Positions 38,099-47,070 of a stretch of 64,000 nucleotides of DNA are shown one piece after another (position 1 is the stretch's first letter; each line of letters starts with the position of its first letter). The DNA is taken from NCBI RefSeq assembly GCF_023278085.1, contig NZ_CP066265.1, positions 3,242,001 to 3,306,000 of the forward strand, in the 5' to 3' direction. The position numbers and the translations under genes were made by a program. This DNA is from Pseudomonas syringae. GTDB lineage: Bacteria; Pseudomonadota; Gammaproteobacteria; Pseudomonadales; Pseudomonadaceae. The notes beneath the pieces are model-generated. The model had not been told where the DNA came from. It did not search any database and saw only the letters and a list, made by a program, of their open reading frames with translations.

Positions 38099-39316
38099 AT
38101 GAAATCCCTTCCCCTGCTCGTAGGCCTCGGCGCATTGACTGCAGCTTCCAGTGTTTTTGCCTGGGATTACGTGCTGCTCGATACCGACAAGGCTGCCCAG
38201 AATCAGCAGATCACCAGCCAGCAATTGGGCGTCAAGACAGACAAGCCGTTCACCATCACCCTGCGCACGTTGCACGGTGGTCGGCAGGAAGGCGTGAGCA
38301 TTATCGACATCGACAATGGCACGATGAAGCTGTCGGTGGTGCCGACGCGCGGCATGAACGTATTGCAGGCGTCGGTTGGCGATGTGCGCATGGGCTGGGA
38401 TTCGCCAGTCAAGGACGTGGTCAACCCGGCGTTCATCGAGCTCAACGGGCGCGGCGGGCTGGGTTGGCTGGAAGGTTTCAATGAGCTGGTCGCGCGCTGC
38501 GGCTACGAATGGGTCGGCCATCCGGGCATGGACAACGGCGAGTTGCTGACCTTGCACGGTCGCGCCGCCAACATTCCGGCAAGCAAGGTGACGCTGCAGA
38601 TCGACGAAAAACCGCCGTATGCGATCCGTCTCAAGGGCGAACTGAAAGAACAGGCATTCAAGAAAGTCGACTTTTCGGTGCAGACCGAACTGGTCACCGA
38701 GCCTGGCAGCACGAGTTTCTCGCTCAACGATACGCTGACCAACAACGGCGACTATCCGAAGGAATACCAGGCGCTGTACCACAGCAATTTCAGCACACCG
38801 TTCCTGGAACAAGGCGCGCGCTTCGAGGCGCCGGTCAAGCAGGTGTCGCCGTTCAACGAGAACGCCAAGGGTGATCTGGGCGATTGGCAGACCTACCGCG
38901 CACCGACCCCGGATTACGACGAGACGGTCTACAACGTCGTGCCGTATGGCGATGCCAAGGGTGACACGCTGACCGTGCTGCACAACAAGGCCGGCAGTCT
39001 GGGTGTGTCCGTCGGTTTCAATACAAAACAGTTGCCAGTGTTCTCGCTGTGGAAAAACACTGACACCAAAGGCCAGGGCTACGTGACCGGGCTGGAGCCA
39101 GGCACCAGTTTCTCCTACAACCGCCGCTTCCAGCGCCCGCTGAATCTGGTGCCGACCATTGCGCCGAAAGAGCAGCGTCAGTTCCAGATCAGCTACAGCC
39201 TGCTGGCCGATAAAGGTGCAGTCGACAAGGCACTTGGGCAGATCAAGACGATTCAGGACGGGCGCGAGACCGAAGTCCGCAAGGAACCGCTGGTGGACCT
39301 GACCAAAGAGCAATAA
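38099..39316 (+). CDS. secreted DUF4432 aldose-epimerase-like protein
   Basis: A 405-residue precursor with a Sec signal peptide (MKSLPLLVGLGALTAASSVFA, cleavage near residue 21). A galactose mutarotase-like beta-sandwich of the DUF4432 family follows. The LSVVPTRGMNVLQASVG and WLEGFNELVARCGYEWVGHPG segments are characteristic, and paired histidines and glutamates lie in LTLHGRAANIPA and ALYHSNFSTPF. Periplasmic location is inferred from the signal. The upstream LacI/Cra-like sites suggest sugar-responsive control. Its true substrate is unknown. Confidence 0.82.
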   Translation: MKSLPLLVGLGALTAASSVFAWDYVLLDTDKAAQNQQITSQQLGVKTDKPFTITLRTLHGGRQEGVSIIDIDNGTMKLSVVPTRGMNVLQASVGDVRMGWDSPVKDVVNPAFIELNGRGGLGWLEGFNELVARCGYEWVGHPGMDNGELLTLHGRAANIPASKVTLQIDEKPPYAIRLKGELKEQAFKKVDFSVQTELVTEPGSTSFSLNDTLTNNGDYPKEYQALYHSNFSTPFLEQGARFEAPVKQVSPFNENAKGDLGDWQTYRAPTPDYDETVYNVVPYGDAKGDTLTVLHNKAGSLGVSVGFNTKQLPVFSLWKNTDTKGQGYVTGLEPGTSFSYNRRFQRPLNLVPTIAPKEQRQFQISYSLLADKGAVDKALGQIKTIQDGRETEVRKEPLVDLTKEQ

Positions 39317-39352
39317 GGGTTACCTGAGGCTTTTCAGCAACGCTTCTGAAGC

Positions 39353-39396
39353 AAGGCCGGATTTCGACGCAAGCCATTACGTCGAAATCCGGCCTT
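39353..39396. terminator. 17-bp perfect hairpin after the DUF4432 gene
   Basis: The arm AAGGCCGGATTTCGACG (39353-39369) and its reverse complement (39380-39396) are separated by a 10-nt loop. The stem is long and perfect but only TTGATT follows, so termination is likely but not classic. Confidence 0.65.
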
Positions 39397-39475
39397 GATT
39401 CGTTGAGGCTGAAAAATTTACCCAACACTTGCGACTCTCGCCTGTCTACACCCTCTCAACCCTTCAAAGACGAGC

Positions 39476-40159
39476 ATGAATATGAAAATCCTGATGGTTT
39501 TGACTTCCCATGACCAACTGGGCGATACCGGCAAGAAAACCGGTTTCTGGCTCGAAGAGTTTGCTGCACCGTACTACGTGTTCAAGGATGCCGGTGCCGA
39601 GGTCACGCTGGTTTCGCCTGCTGGCGGTCAACCACCGCTTGACCCGAAAAGTGATGAGCCTGACGCACAGACACCTGAGACCGAGCGTTTCGCCAAAGAC
39701 GCCGATGCCAAGAAAGTGCTGGCCACTACCGGCCGTCTGGCTGACGTCAACGCCGCCGATTTCGATGCCGTGTTCTATCCAGGCGGCCACGGCCCGCTGT
39801 GGGACCTGGCCGAAGACAAGCACTCGATTGCCCTGATAGAAGCTTTCGCGGCGGCAGACAAGCCACACGGTCTGGTGTGCCATGCACCCGGCGTGCTGCG
39901 TAAAGTCAAAGCACAGAATGGCGAGCCACTGGTCAAAGGTCGCCGTGTCACTGGCTTCACCAACAGCGAAGAAGAAGCCGTCGGCCTGACCGACGTCGTA
40001 CCTTTTCTGGTGGAAGACGCACTCAAGGAACTGGGAGGCGATTACTCCAAGGGTGATGACTGGAGCGTTTACGTGCTGACCGACGGCAAGCTGGTCACCG
40101 GGCAAAACCCGGCCAGCTCTGCCCAGGCAGCCAAAGACGTGCTGACCTTGCTTGGCTGA
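39476..40159 (+). CDS. type 1 glutamine amidotransferase-like (DJ-1/PfpI) protein
   Basis: A 227-residue cytoplasmic protein of the DJ-1/PfpI superfamily, in the Hsp31/HchA-like group often annotated as type 1 GATase. It has TGFWLEEFAAPY with Glu27/Glu28, FYPGGHGPLWDLAED (about 100-114), and the nucleophile elbow LVCHAPGVL with Cys135 and His136. Members act as glyoxalases or deglycases. The start ATG at 39476 is followed by a second in-frame ATG two codons later; both are possible. It is monocistronic. Confidence 0.88.
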   Translation: MNMKILMVLTSHDQLGDTGKKTGFWLEEFAAPYYVFKDAGAEVTLVSPAGGQPPLDPKSDEPDAQTPETERFAKDADAKKVLATTGRLADVNAADFDAVFYPGGHGPLWDLAEDKHSIALIEAFAAADKPHGLVCHAPGVLRKVKAQNGEPLVKGRRVTGFTNSEEEAVGLTDVVPFLVEDALKELGGDYSKGDDWSVYVLTDGKLVTGQNPASSAQAAKDVLTLLG

Positions 40160-40278
40160 TGCGGTTTGCGTGGTTCGGTGCCTGACAACACCGCACCGGA
40201 CCGCGCGTCATATAAATCGAATCTTGCTGATCCGCCACAGCCCAATATCCAGATAGCCCGTCCATCTGGAGAACAGTC

Positions 40279-40422
40279 ATGAAAGATGAATCCCAACGCG
40301 AAGACCTCGATCACAAACCGGAAAACGCCGGCAAAGTGGGCGAGAAGAACAAAGCGCTCAATCAGCAAGGTGAACAGGCGCGACCTGCAACCTCCCCCGA
40401 CCCGCAGAAAGACAAGTCCTGA
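40279..40422 (+). CDS. small hydrophilic 47-residue protein
   Basis: A short open frame encoding MKDESQREDLDHKPENAGKV followed by GEKNKALNQQGEQARPATS. It is highly charged with no hydrophobic segment and no cysteine, and is likely disordered. GGAG lies 9 bp upstream of the ATG. It lies 119 bp after the DJ-1-like gene and is convergent with the LysR gene. The sequence composition and good ribosome site make it a credible gene; I do not know a function. Confidence 0.62.
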   Translation: MKDESQREDLDHKPENAGKVGEKNKALNQQGEQARPATSPDPQKDKS

Positions 40423-40500
40423 CAGGCTCGAAAAACGGCGCTCAGCGCATTGGCACGAGGGTCAGTCAGAATGTGTACAGCGGCGAGCGCCTGGCACGAC

Positions 40501-41436
40501 TCAGAGCAGACCGCGCTCTGCACACACCTTGACGATCTGCTCACGCAGCCAGGCGCTGGCCTCTTCCTGGTCAGCCTGCCCGCTCCAGACCATGTCCAGA
40601 CTGAAACCCGGCAAGTCCGGCGGCAGCTCGAAAACCGAAATCCAAGGCTCATTGCCCAGCAGCGTCTGGATACGTCGTGGCAGCACAAGCATGAAATCAG
40701 TGCCTTCCAGCAGCTGCAACGCCGCGCGGTAGCTATCGGCGCGAGCGACGATTTGCCGCTCCAGCCCCTGGCGATGCAACCAGCCCTCGACCATGTTGCT
40801 GTCGGATATCCACGGCCTTGGGTACACATGGCGTCGCTCGACGAAGGTTGCCGTGTCGATCAACGCACTCTGGGGCGCGAACCGAGTGTCCATCACGCAG
40901 ACCAGGTCGTCTTCCAGCAGGACTTGCGAAAACAGGCTTTCAGGCATGTGGTGAAAACCTGGCCCCAGACACAGGACAAGATCGATGCGGCCATCGTTGA
41001 GCTGCTCGACTGGCAGTTGCCTGTCCAGTTTCTGCACATTGACTGTCACTGCGAAACCTGCCGCAATGAAGTCGCGCATCAGGTGAGGTAATACCAGCAG
41101 CTCGAAATACTCGGGCGCACAGACGTTGAAAGTGGTTGGCCTGCGCGTGGGGTCGAACAGCTTCAGGCCGTCATGGCATAGATTGACGGTCTGCAGGATC
41201 AGCTGCACATGATCGTGCATGGCCAACGCCTTGCGGGTCGGGCGCATGCCGTTGCGGGTACTGATGAACAGGTCATCTTCGAAATTGGCGCGCAGCTTTT
41301 TCAGGCAGTAACTGACCGTCGACTGGCTGACATGCAACGCATCTGCGACCAGGGTCAGATTGCGTTGTTCATACACCGAGACAAAGACCATCAGGTCCTG
41401 CATGTCCAGCTTTCTCAAGGCATTACTGTTGAGCAT
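40501..41436 (-). CDS. LysR family transcriptional regulator (NodD/LinR-like)
   Basis: A 311-residue regulator. The DNA-binding domain (about 8-70) reads LDMQDLMVFVSVYEQRNLTL, then VSQSTVSYCLKKLRANFEDD. The effector domain (about 100-300) includes TTFNVCAPEYFELLVLPHLM. The opening with an internal LDMQDL and the RRIQTLLG segment resemble the NodD/LinR/PcpR type. No divergent partner gene is close, so the target is unknown. Its neighbours are the 47-residue protein (convergent) and an MBL-fold gene (same strand). Confidence 0.87.
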   Translation of the reverse strand: MLNSNALRKLDMQDLMVFVSVYEQRNLTLVADALHVSQSTVSYCLKKLRANFEDDLFISTRNGMRPTRKALAMHDHVQLILQTVNLCHDGLKLFDPTRRPTTFNVCAPEYFELLVLPHLMRDFIAAGFAVTVNVQKLDRQLPVEQLNDGRIDLVLCLGPGFHHMPESLFSQVLLEDDLVCVMDTRFAPQSALIDTATFVERRHVYPRPWISDSNMVEGWLHRQGLERQIVARADSYRAALQLLEGTDFMLVLPRRIQTLLGNEPWISVFELPPDLPGFSLDMVWSGQADQEEASAWLREQIVKVCAERGLL

Positions 41437-41530
41437 CGAGGCATCTCGCGGGTGCTGCGACCGGACGATCAGATCTGCGTGAGCAAGATAGCATCAAAAT
41501 GCAATCAGGCAGCCCTCTTCGCTGGCTATT

Positions 41531-42622
41531 TCAGGCATTCTGGCGGCGTTCGCTGCAAGACCTGACCTTGTCTGCACGCTTTGCATCGGGCTCAATGGCC
41601 TCATCGACACCCAGCCACCAGGTCATGCCGCGACACGGGAATTGCACATAGAACGGCTGCCCCATCATCGGCGTGGTGATCGACACGTTCTGCTCCCAGG
41701 CCAGTGCCAGAATCCGGTCGAACGGCTCGTGCCAGGCATGCATCGCCAGGTCGAACGTACCGTTGTGGATCGGCAACAGCCAGCGGCCGCGCAGGTCCAG
41801 GTGCGCCTGCAAGGTTTGCTCGGGCTGCATGTGTACCTGCGGCCATTCGACGTTGTAGGCGCCGGTCTCCATCAGGGTCAGATCGAACGGTCCGTATTGC
41901 TCGCCAATGGTCTTGAAACCGTCGAAATAACCGGTGTCACCACTGAAAAAGATACGCTGGTCAGCATCGACAATCACCCAGGACGCCCACAAGGTGCGGT
42001 TACTGTCGAGCAACGTGCGACCGGAAAAATGCTGGGATGGCGTGGCGACAAACTCGATGCCTTCAACCACGGTGGACTGCCACCAGTCGAGTTGCCGGAC
42101 CTTGTACGCAGGCACACCCCACTCGATCAGCGTGTCGCCCACGCCCAGCGGCGCCAGGAAGTGCTCGGTCTTGTCGGTCAGGGCCTTGATCGCCATGCGG
42201 TCCAGGTGGTCGTAATGGTTGTGCGAAAGAATCACCCCGGTAATCGGCGGCAGGTCTTCCAGGCTGATCGGCGGCTGGTGAAAGCGCTGCGGCCCCGCCC
42301 ACTGCACGGGCGAAGCGCGCTCGGCAAATACCGGGTCGGTGATCCAGAAGCGGTCGCGCAGCTTCAGCAGCACCGTCGAATGCCCAAGGCGATACACCGT
42401 GTTATTCGGCGCCGCGAGCAATTGCTGGCGCGACAGCGGCTGCACCGGAATCTCGCCTGCCGGGCGCGTGTCCTTGGGTTTGTTGAAGGTCTGGTTCCAG
42501 AAGATACCGAGCGTGCGGAAAAAACCCAGCGGCTTTACAGGCGCATGATTGCGGTAGCGCCCCTCGTGCCGAGACAGGACAGGCAGTGCAGAGACATCCT
42601 TTTTCTGATGGATCGAGGCCAT
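41531..42622 (-). CDS. MBL-fold metal-dependent hydrolase
   Basis: A 363-residue metallo-beta-lactamase-fold protein of the UlaG/NAPE-PLD type. It has GHSTVLLKLRDRFWITDPVF, the zinc motif SHNHYDHLDRMAIKAL, IFFSGDTGYFDG and PIHNGTFDLAMH. No signal peptide. The substrate is likely a phosphodiester or lactone but not determined. It is divergent from a TetR gene, and a palindromic operator lies in the gap. The last residues (KRADKVRSCSERRQNA) are a low-complexity tail. Confidence 0.86.
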   Translation of the reverse strand: MASIHQKKDVSALPVLSRHEGRYRNHAPVKPLGFFRTLGIFWNQTFNKPKDTRPAGEIPVQPLSRQQLLAAPNNTVYRLGHSTVLLKLRDRFWITDPVFAERASPVQWAGPQRFHQPPISLEDLPPITGVILSHNHYDHLDRMAIKALTDKTEHFLAPLGVGDTLIEWGVPAYKVRQLDWWQSTVVEGIEFVATPSQHFSGRTLLDSNRTLWASWVIVDADQRIFFSGDTGYFDGFKTIGEQYGPFDLTLMETGAYNVEWPQVHMQPEQTLQAHLDLRGRWLLPIHNGTFDLAMHAWHEPFDRILALAWEQNVSITTPMMGQPFYVQFPCRGMTWWLGVDEAIEPDAKRADKVRSCSERRQNA

Positions 42623-42725
42623 GGTTTGCTGACTCCTGAGGACAGGTTAAGGCTCCAGCCGTGCATACTTTGTACGTGAATCCCGTTGCAGGACGTCCGC
42701 TGAAAAATATGTAACAGTGTTTTAC

Positions 42726-42740
42726 ACTACACGGTGTAGT
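42726..42740. promoter_or_regulatory. TetR-type operator
   Basis: ACTACAC-G-GTGTAGT is a perfect 15-bp palindrome with AT-rich flanks, between the divergent MBL-fold and TetR genes. It is the expected binding site of the adjacent regulator. Confidence 0.7.
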
Positions 42741-42817
42741 TTTAAGCTTGCATGATCCTCGGCGACAAGTAAACTGTCGAGTGTAACTTTCTCTAAACGC
42801 ACGTTTGAAGCGAACCT

Positions 42818-43432
42818 ATGACCGCACCCATGCGCCTTACCGATCAGAAACGCGAAGCCATTGTTCTGGCAGCCATTGCCGAATTCGGTGACCGTGGCTT
42901 CGAGATCACCAGTATGGACCGCATTGCGGCGCGGGCCGAGGTTTCGAAGCGGACGGTCTATAACCATTTCCCGAGCAAGGAAGAGCTGTTCGCGGAAATG
43001 CTCCAGCGCCTGTGGAGCTGCGCCCCGCCGCAATCGGAAGTGATCTATCACGCAGACGCCAGCCTGCGCGAGCAATTGCGGGACTTGCTGTGGGGCAAGA
43101 TGCGTAACCTCACCAACAGCAGTTTCGTTGATCTGGCACGGGTCGTGGTCGGTGCCACCATCCATTCGCCCGAGCGCGCGCAGGTGTGGATGGCCCGCAT
43201 CAATGAACGCGAAGAAACCTTCAGCGCCTGGATTCGCGCCGCGCAGAAGGACAGTCGTCTGAAGCCTGTCGATCCCGGCTTTGCCGCGACGCAGATGCAC
43301 GCGCTGCTCAAGTCATTCGCATTCTGGCCACAGGTCACGTTCAACGCACCATTGCTTACCCCCGAAGAGCAAAGCAACGTTGTCGAGTCGGCCCTGAACA
43401 TGTTCCTCGGCTGGTATGAAGTCACTCGTTGA
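42818..43432 (+). CDS. TetR/AcrR family regulator
   Basis: A 204-residue repressor. The helix-turn-helix (about 28-58) reads ITSMDRIAARAEVSKRTVYN followed by HFPSKEELFAEML. The C-terminal domain (about 75-200) is all-helical and of the TetR_C type. It is divergent from the MBL-fold gene, with a 15-bp palindrome between them, and so likely represses itself and that gene. It is convergent with fahA, 18 bp apart. Confidence 0.9.
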   Translation: MTAPMRLTDQKREAIVLAAIAEFGDRGFEITSMDRIAARAEVSKRTVYNHFPSKEELFAEMLQRLWSCAPPQSEVIYHADASLREQLRDLLWGKMRNLTNSSFVDLARVVVGATIHSPERAQVWMARINEREETFSAWIRAAQKDSRLKPVDPGFAATQMHALLKSFAFWPQVTFNAPLLTPEEQSNVVESALNMFLGWYEVTR

Positions 43433-43450
43433 CTCGGCAGATGCGCTCGT

Positions 43451-44746
43451 TCAACCCAGCACTGTGCCTCGGCACTCGCCAAAACCTATGGACACCTGCC
43501 CTTCTCGATGACAACGGGCACGCAGGATCACTTCGTCACCACTTTGCAGAAACGTTCGCTGCTCACCGCCTGGCAACGTAAGCACCTGTTTGCCACCTTC
43601 GGTCATCTCCAGCAGGCTGCCGAACTGACCCGGTTGCGGGCCGGACAAGGTGCCGGTGCCCAGCAGATCACCCGGTTGCAGCTTGCAACCGTTGACGCTG
43701 TGATGCGCAACCATCTGCGCGACGGTCCAGTACATGTGCAGTGAATTGCTCAGCCCCAATCGATGTGGCACCTGCCCCTGAGCTTTCATCTGCTCAGTGA
43801 GCAGCAAGACCTCCAGCTCGATATCCAGCGCACCATTCTGCTGATCGTTCTGATCCAGCAGATACGCCAGCGGCTGCGGATCACCTTCAGGTCGCGGCGG
43901 CTGGGGGCTGCGAAACGGTTCGAGGGCTTCGGCGGTCACCACCCAGGGCGAAATAGTGGTCGCAAAGCTCTTGGACAGAAACGGCCCCAACGGCTGGTAT
44001 TCCCAGGCTTGTATGTCGCGTGCCGACCAGTCGTTGAGCAGGCAGAACCCGGCGATATGCTCGGCGGCGCGATCAATGCCGATGGCGTCGCCTTGCGTAT
44101 TGCCAGGGCCAATCCAGACGCCCAGTTCCAGTTCGTAATCCAGCCGTTTGCAAGGGCCGAATTCAGGCACTTGCTGACCTGGCGCGAGGGTCTGGCCGTT
44201 GGGCCGTTTAATCGGCGTACCGGAGGCGCACAAGGTAGACGCCCGGCCGTGATAGCCGACGGGCACGAACTTGTAGTTAGGCAGCAGCGGATTATCCGGA
44301 CGGAACAGTTTGCCGACGTTCAGCGCGTGGTGAATGCCAACATAGAAATCGGTGTAGTCGCCGACCCGCGCCGGCATGTGCAACGTGCATTCGTTCATCG
44401 GCAGCAGCACGTTCGATACAGCCTGCAAGGCTGCGCGTTGCGGGCTGTCTTCATCGAGCAATTGCAGCAGCGCCGAGCGCAGAATCCGCCGCGTAGCAGC
44501 GCCGAGCGCGAAGAAGTCATTGAGTTGATCGCGGCTCGCGACGTCGGCAGCGTGCGCGGCTGGCCCGTGAAAAAAGCCACCTCGCAAAGCCGCGCGCAGA
44601 TCCACAATCAAATCACCAATCGCCACACCGCCGCACGGCTCGGAGCCCTTGTGGCTGAATACTCCCAGCGGCAGATTCTGTAGCGGAAAATCAGCATGAC
44701 CGTTGGCTGACGCGACCCAACTACGACGATTCGAAGCGCTGTTCAT
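43451..44746 (-). CDS. fahA: fumarylacetoacetase
   Basis: FahA hydrolyses fumarylacetoacetate to fumarate and acetoacetate, the last step of tyrosine breakdown. The 431-residue protein has the N-terminal SH3-like domain (FPLQNLPLGVFSHKGSEPCG, about 15-110). The C-terminal FAH domain includes FYVGIHHALNVGKLFRP, YKFVPVGYHGRASTLCASG, LDYELELGVWIG and NDWSARDIQAWEYQPLGPF. Metal ligands (Glu in ELELG, Asp in NDWSARD) are present. The ATG overlaps the hmgA stop (TGATG), so translation is coupled. A GST-type maiA gene does not follow. Confidence 0.95.
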   Translation of the reverse strand: MNSASNRRSWVASANGHADFPLQNLPLGVFSHKGSEPCGGVAIGDLIVDLRAALRGGFFHGPAAHAADVASRDQLNDFFALGAATRRILRSALLQLLDEDSPQRAALQAVSNVLLPMNECTLHMPARVGDYTDFYVGIHHALNVGKLFRPDNPLLPNYKFVPVGYHGRASTLCASGTPIKRPNGQTLAPGQQVPEFGPCKRLDYELELGVWIGPGNTQGDAIGIDRAAEHIAGFCLLNDWSARDIQAWEYQPLGPFLSKSFATTISPWVVTAEALEPFRSPQPPRPEGDPQPLAYLLDQNDQQNGALDIELEVLLLTEQMKAQGQVPHRLGLSNSLHMYWTVAQMVAHHSVNGCKLQPGDLLGTGTLSGPQPGQFGSLLEMTEGGKQVLTLPGGEQRTFLQSGDEVILRARCHREGQVSIGFGECRGTVLG

Positions 44747-46050
44747 CAAAACGGTTCCTTGTTGAACGTTCTGGCCATGCCATTCCAGCAGGCATCGTAA
44801 TCGGCTTGCAGTTGCGGGCAGTCCAGCGCATGCCGACTGGGGCGCAAAACTTTGCCGGTTTCGAACATGAAGGCCATGGTGTTTTCGATTTTGTGGGGTT
44901 TCAGGTCCGCAGCGATGGCTTTTTCCGCGGTGACGTTATCCGGGCCATGGGCGCTCATGCAGTTGTGCAGCGACGCGCCGCCTGGCATGAAGCCTTCGGC
45001 CTTGGCATCGTAGGCGCCATCGATCAGGCCCATGAACTCGTTCATCTGGTTGCGATGAAACCACGGCGGCCGGAAAGTGTTCTCTGCCACCATCCAGCGC
45101 GGCGGGAAGATCACGAAATCGATGTTGGCCTGCCCGTGGAAGACACCTGGCGAGGTCAGCACGGTGAAGATCGACGGGTCCGGGTGATCGTAGCTGACTG
45201 TGCCGAGGGTATTGAAACGCCGCAGATCGTATTTGTACGGCACATTGTTGCCATGCCAGCCCACCACGTCGAACGGCGAATGTTCCAGTTGCGTCGCCCA
45301 CAGTTCGCCGAGGAATTTCTGCACCAGTTGCAGCGGCTCGTCGCGTTCTTCGAACCAGGCCACCGGGGTCAGGAAATCACGCGGGTTGGCCAGCCCGTTG
45401 CTGCCGATCGGCCCGAGTTCAGGCAGGCGCAAGGCACAGCCGTGGTTCTCGCAGAGGTAACCGCGTGCGTCGCCATCAAGCAGTTGCACGCTGAATTTCA
45501 GACCCCGCGGCAGCACGGCTATTTCCAGTGGCTCGATGTCCAGCAGGCCCAGTTCGGTAATGATCCTCAGCCGCCCTTGCTGCGGCACGATCAGCCATTC
45601 GCCATCGGCACTGAAGAATGCGCGCTGCATCGAGGTGTTGGCTGCGTACACGTACACACTGACGCCATCAGCCTGATCCGCCGCCGAGGTGCTGGCCAGA
45701 GAAATCAGGCCATCAATGAAGTCGGTGGGTTCGGCCGGCACCTCGAAGGCATTCCAGCGCAGGCGATTGGGGTTGATCGGGCCTTGAGCGCGGCCGACGA
45801 TCTGCCGGTCCATGCGTTGATAGCGCGGATGGGCTGCGGAGGGCTTGATCCGGTACAGCCAACTGCGTCGGGCTTCGCTACGCGTCACAGTAAAGGCGGT
45901 TCCCGAGAATTGCTCGGCGTACAGGCCCAGCGAATGCCTTTGCGGCGAGTTCTGACCCACCGGCAAAGCGCCTGGCAGGGCTTCGCTGCTGAACTGGTTG
46001 CCGAAACCGGACTGGTAAACCAGTACGTCGGCGCTGGAATGAATTGCCAT
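44746..46050 (-). CDS. hmgA: homogentisate 1,2-dioxygenase
   Basis: HmgA opens the aromatic ring of homogentisate using Fe(II) and O2, giving maleylacetoacetate. The 434-residue protein begins near [20 protein letters not shown], a family hallmark. It has [40 protein letters not shown] and the iron-binding [10 protein letters not shown] and [13 protein letters not shown]. Length is standard. It is first in the hmgA-fahA operon and divergent from an IclR regulator with a palindromic operator between them. Confidence 0.96.
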   Translation of the reverse strand: MAIHSSADVLVYQSGFGNQFSSEALPGALPVGQNSPQRHSLGLYAEQFSGTAFTVTRSEARRSWLYRIKPSAAHPRYQRMDRQIVGRAQGPINPNRLRWNAFEVPAEPTDFIDGLISLASTSAADQADGVSVYVYAANTSMQRAFFSADGEWLIVPQQGRLRIITELGLLDIEPLEIAVLPRGLKFSVQLLDGDARGYLCENHGCALRLPELGPIGSNGLANPRDFLTPVAWFEERDEPLQLVQKFLGELWATQLEHSPFDVVGWHGNNVPYKYDLRRFNTLGTVSYDHPDPSIFTVLTSPGVFHGQANIDFVIFPPRWMVAENTFRPPWFHRNQMNEFMGLIDGAYDAKAEGFMPGGASLHNCMSAHGPDNVTAEKAIAADLKPHKIENTMAFMFETGKVLRPSRHALDCPQLQADYDACWNGMARTFNKEPF

Positions 46051-46112
46051 CTGGACCTCTTGTTGTTATTCGGTCACGCAGCGGTTAGCGGAATGTCACT
46101 TTGCGTAAATTG

Positions 46113-46129
46113 ATTACGATTAACGTAAT
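46113..46129. promoter_or_regulatory. HmgR operator candidate
   Basis: ATTACG-ATTAA-CGTAAT is a 17-bp inverted repeat between hmgA and the IclR gene. A third GCGTAA copy lies 5' at 46103-46108. As I recall, the P. putida HmgR footprint covers a 17-bp palindrome plus an imperfect direct repeat, which fits well. Confidence 0.7.
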
Positions 46130-46189
46130 TTGAGTTTGAAAGCCGGTCAAGCTATAAAAGCTGCCTTTCCAGAGCGGCGCGATGCTCCC

Positions 46190-46978
46190 ATGACCCAAGA
46201 AACCGAAAGCCCTGCGGGTGGGCGCCAGCAGAAGGTTCAGGCTGCCGAAACCGGCCTGGGCGTGCTCAAGGCGCTGGCTGAATTGTCGCCTTCCACCTCG
46301 CTGTCGAAACTGGCCGAGCATCTGGGCATGCCACCGAGCAAGGTCCACCGTTACCTGCAGGCGCTGATTGCCAGCGGCTTTGCCGAACAGGATGCCGTCA
46401 ACAACCATTACGGGCTGGGGCGAGAAGCGTTGCAGGTCGGGCTGGCATCGCTGGGCAAGCTGGACGTGCTGAAGGTGTCTGCGCCGTGGCTGGCCAACCT
46501 GCGCGACGAACTGAACCAGACCTGCTTCCTGGCCGTGTGGGGCAACAAAGGCCCGACGGTGGTGTACGTCGAACCGTCGAGGGGCGCGGTAACGCTGGTC
46601 ACGCAGATCGGTTCGGTGCTGCCGCTGCTCAGCTCGTCTACCGGGCTGGTGTTCGACAGCTTTCTGGACAAGCGCGAAACGGCGCTACTGCGCGAGCAGG
46701 AAACGCCGCATCTGGATGCTGCTCGACTGCGCGAAATCGAGCGCCACATCGAGCAGATCCGCAGCACCGGCGTCCATCAGATTCAGGGCATGCTGATGCC
46801 GGGCATCAACGCGGCGTCCTCGCCCCTATTCGCCATGGGCGACAAGCTGGTGGGGGTGATTACGGTGGTCGGGCCGGGATCAGTGTTGAATGACGCGGCG
46901 CAGAGCGTGGCGGCCAGACGTCTTCTGGAAACAGCGATGGCGATCAGCGGGCGTATGGGCGGTGGCACAAGTCCCTGA
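46190..46978 (+). CDS. hmgR: IclR family repressor of homogentisate genes
   Basis: A 262-residue IclR-type regulator. The N-terminal winged helix (about 20-75) reads ETGLGVLKALAELSPSTSLS, then LAEHLGMPPSKVHRYLQALI. The GAF-like effector domain (about 90-255) includes WLANLRDELNQTCFLAVWG and LLSSSTGLVFDSFL. It is divergent from hmgA, the place of HmgR in P. putida, where homogentisate is the inducer. The start at 46190 is chosen because the family N-terminus begins there; upstream codons lie in the operator region. The name is by position and family. Confidence 0.82.
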   Translation: MTQETESPAGGRQQKVQAAETGLGVLKALAELSPSTSLSKLAEHLGMPPSKVHRYLQALIASGFAEQDAVNNHYGLGREALQVGLASLGKLDVLKVSAPWLANLRDELNQTCFLAVWGNKGPTVVYVEPSRGAVTLVTQIGSVLPLLSSSTGLVFDSFLDKRETALLREQETPHLDAARLREIERHIEQIRSTGVHQIQGMLMPGINAASSPLFAMGDKLVGVITVVGPGSVLNDAAQSVAARRLLETAMAISGRMGGGTSP

Positions 46979-47070
46979 TCCGGTAAAAGGTGAGCGACTG
47001 ATGGCCACACTCAGCGCGTTACATGCCTGGGTGCAGAAGTCCATCACGCTCAAATATCCGGGATAACGCG

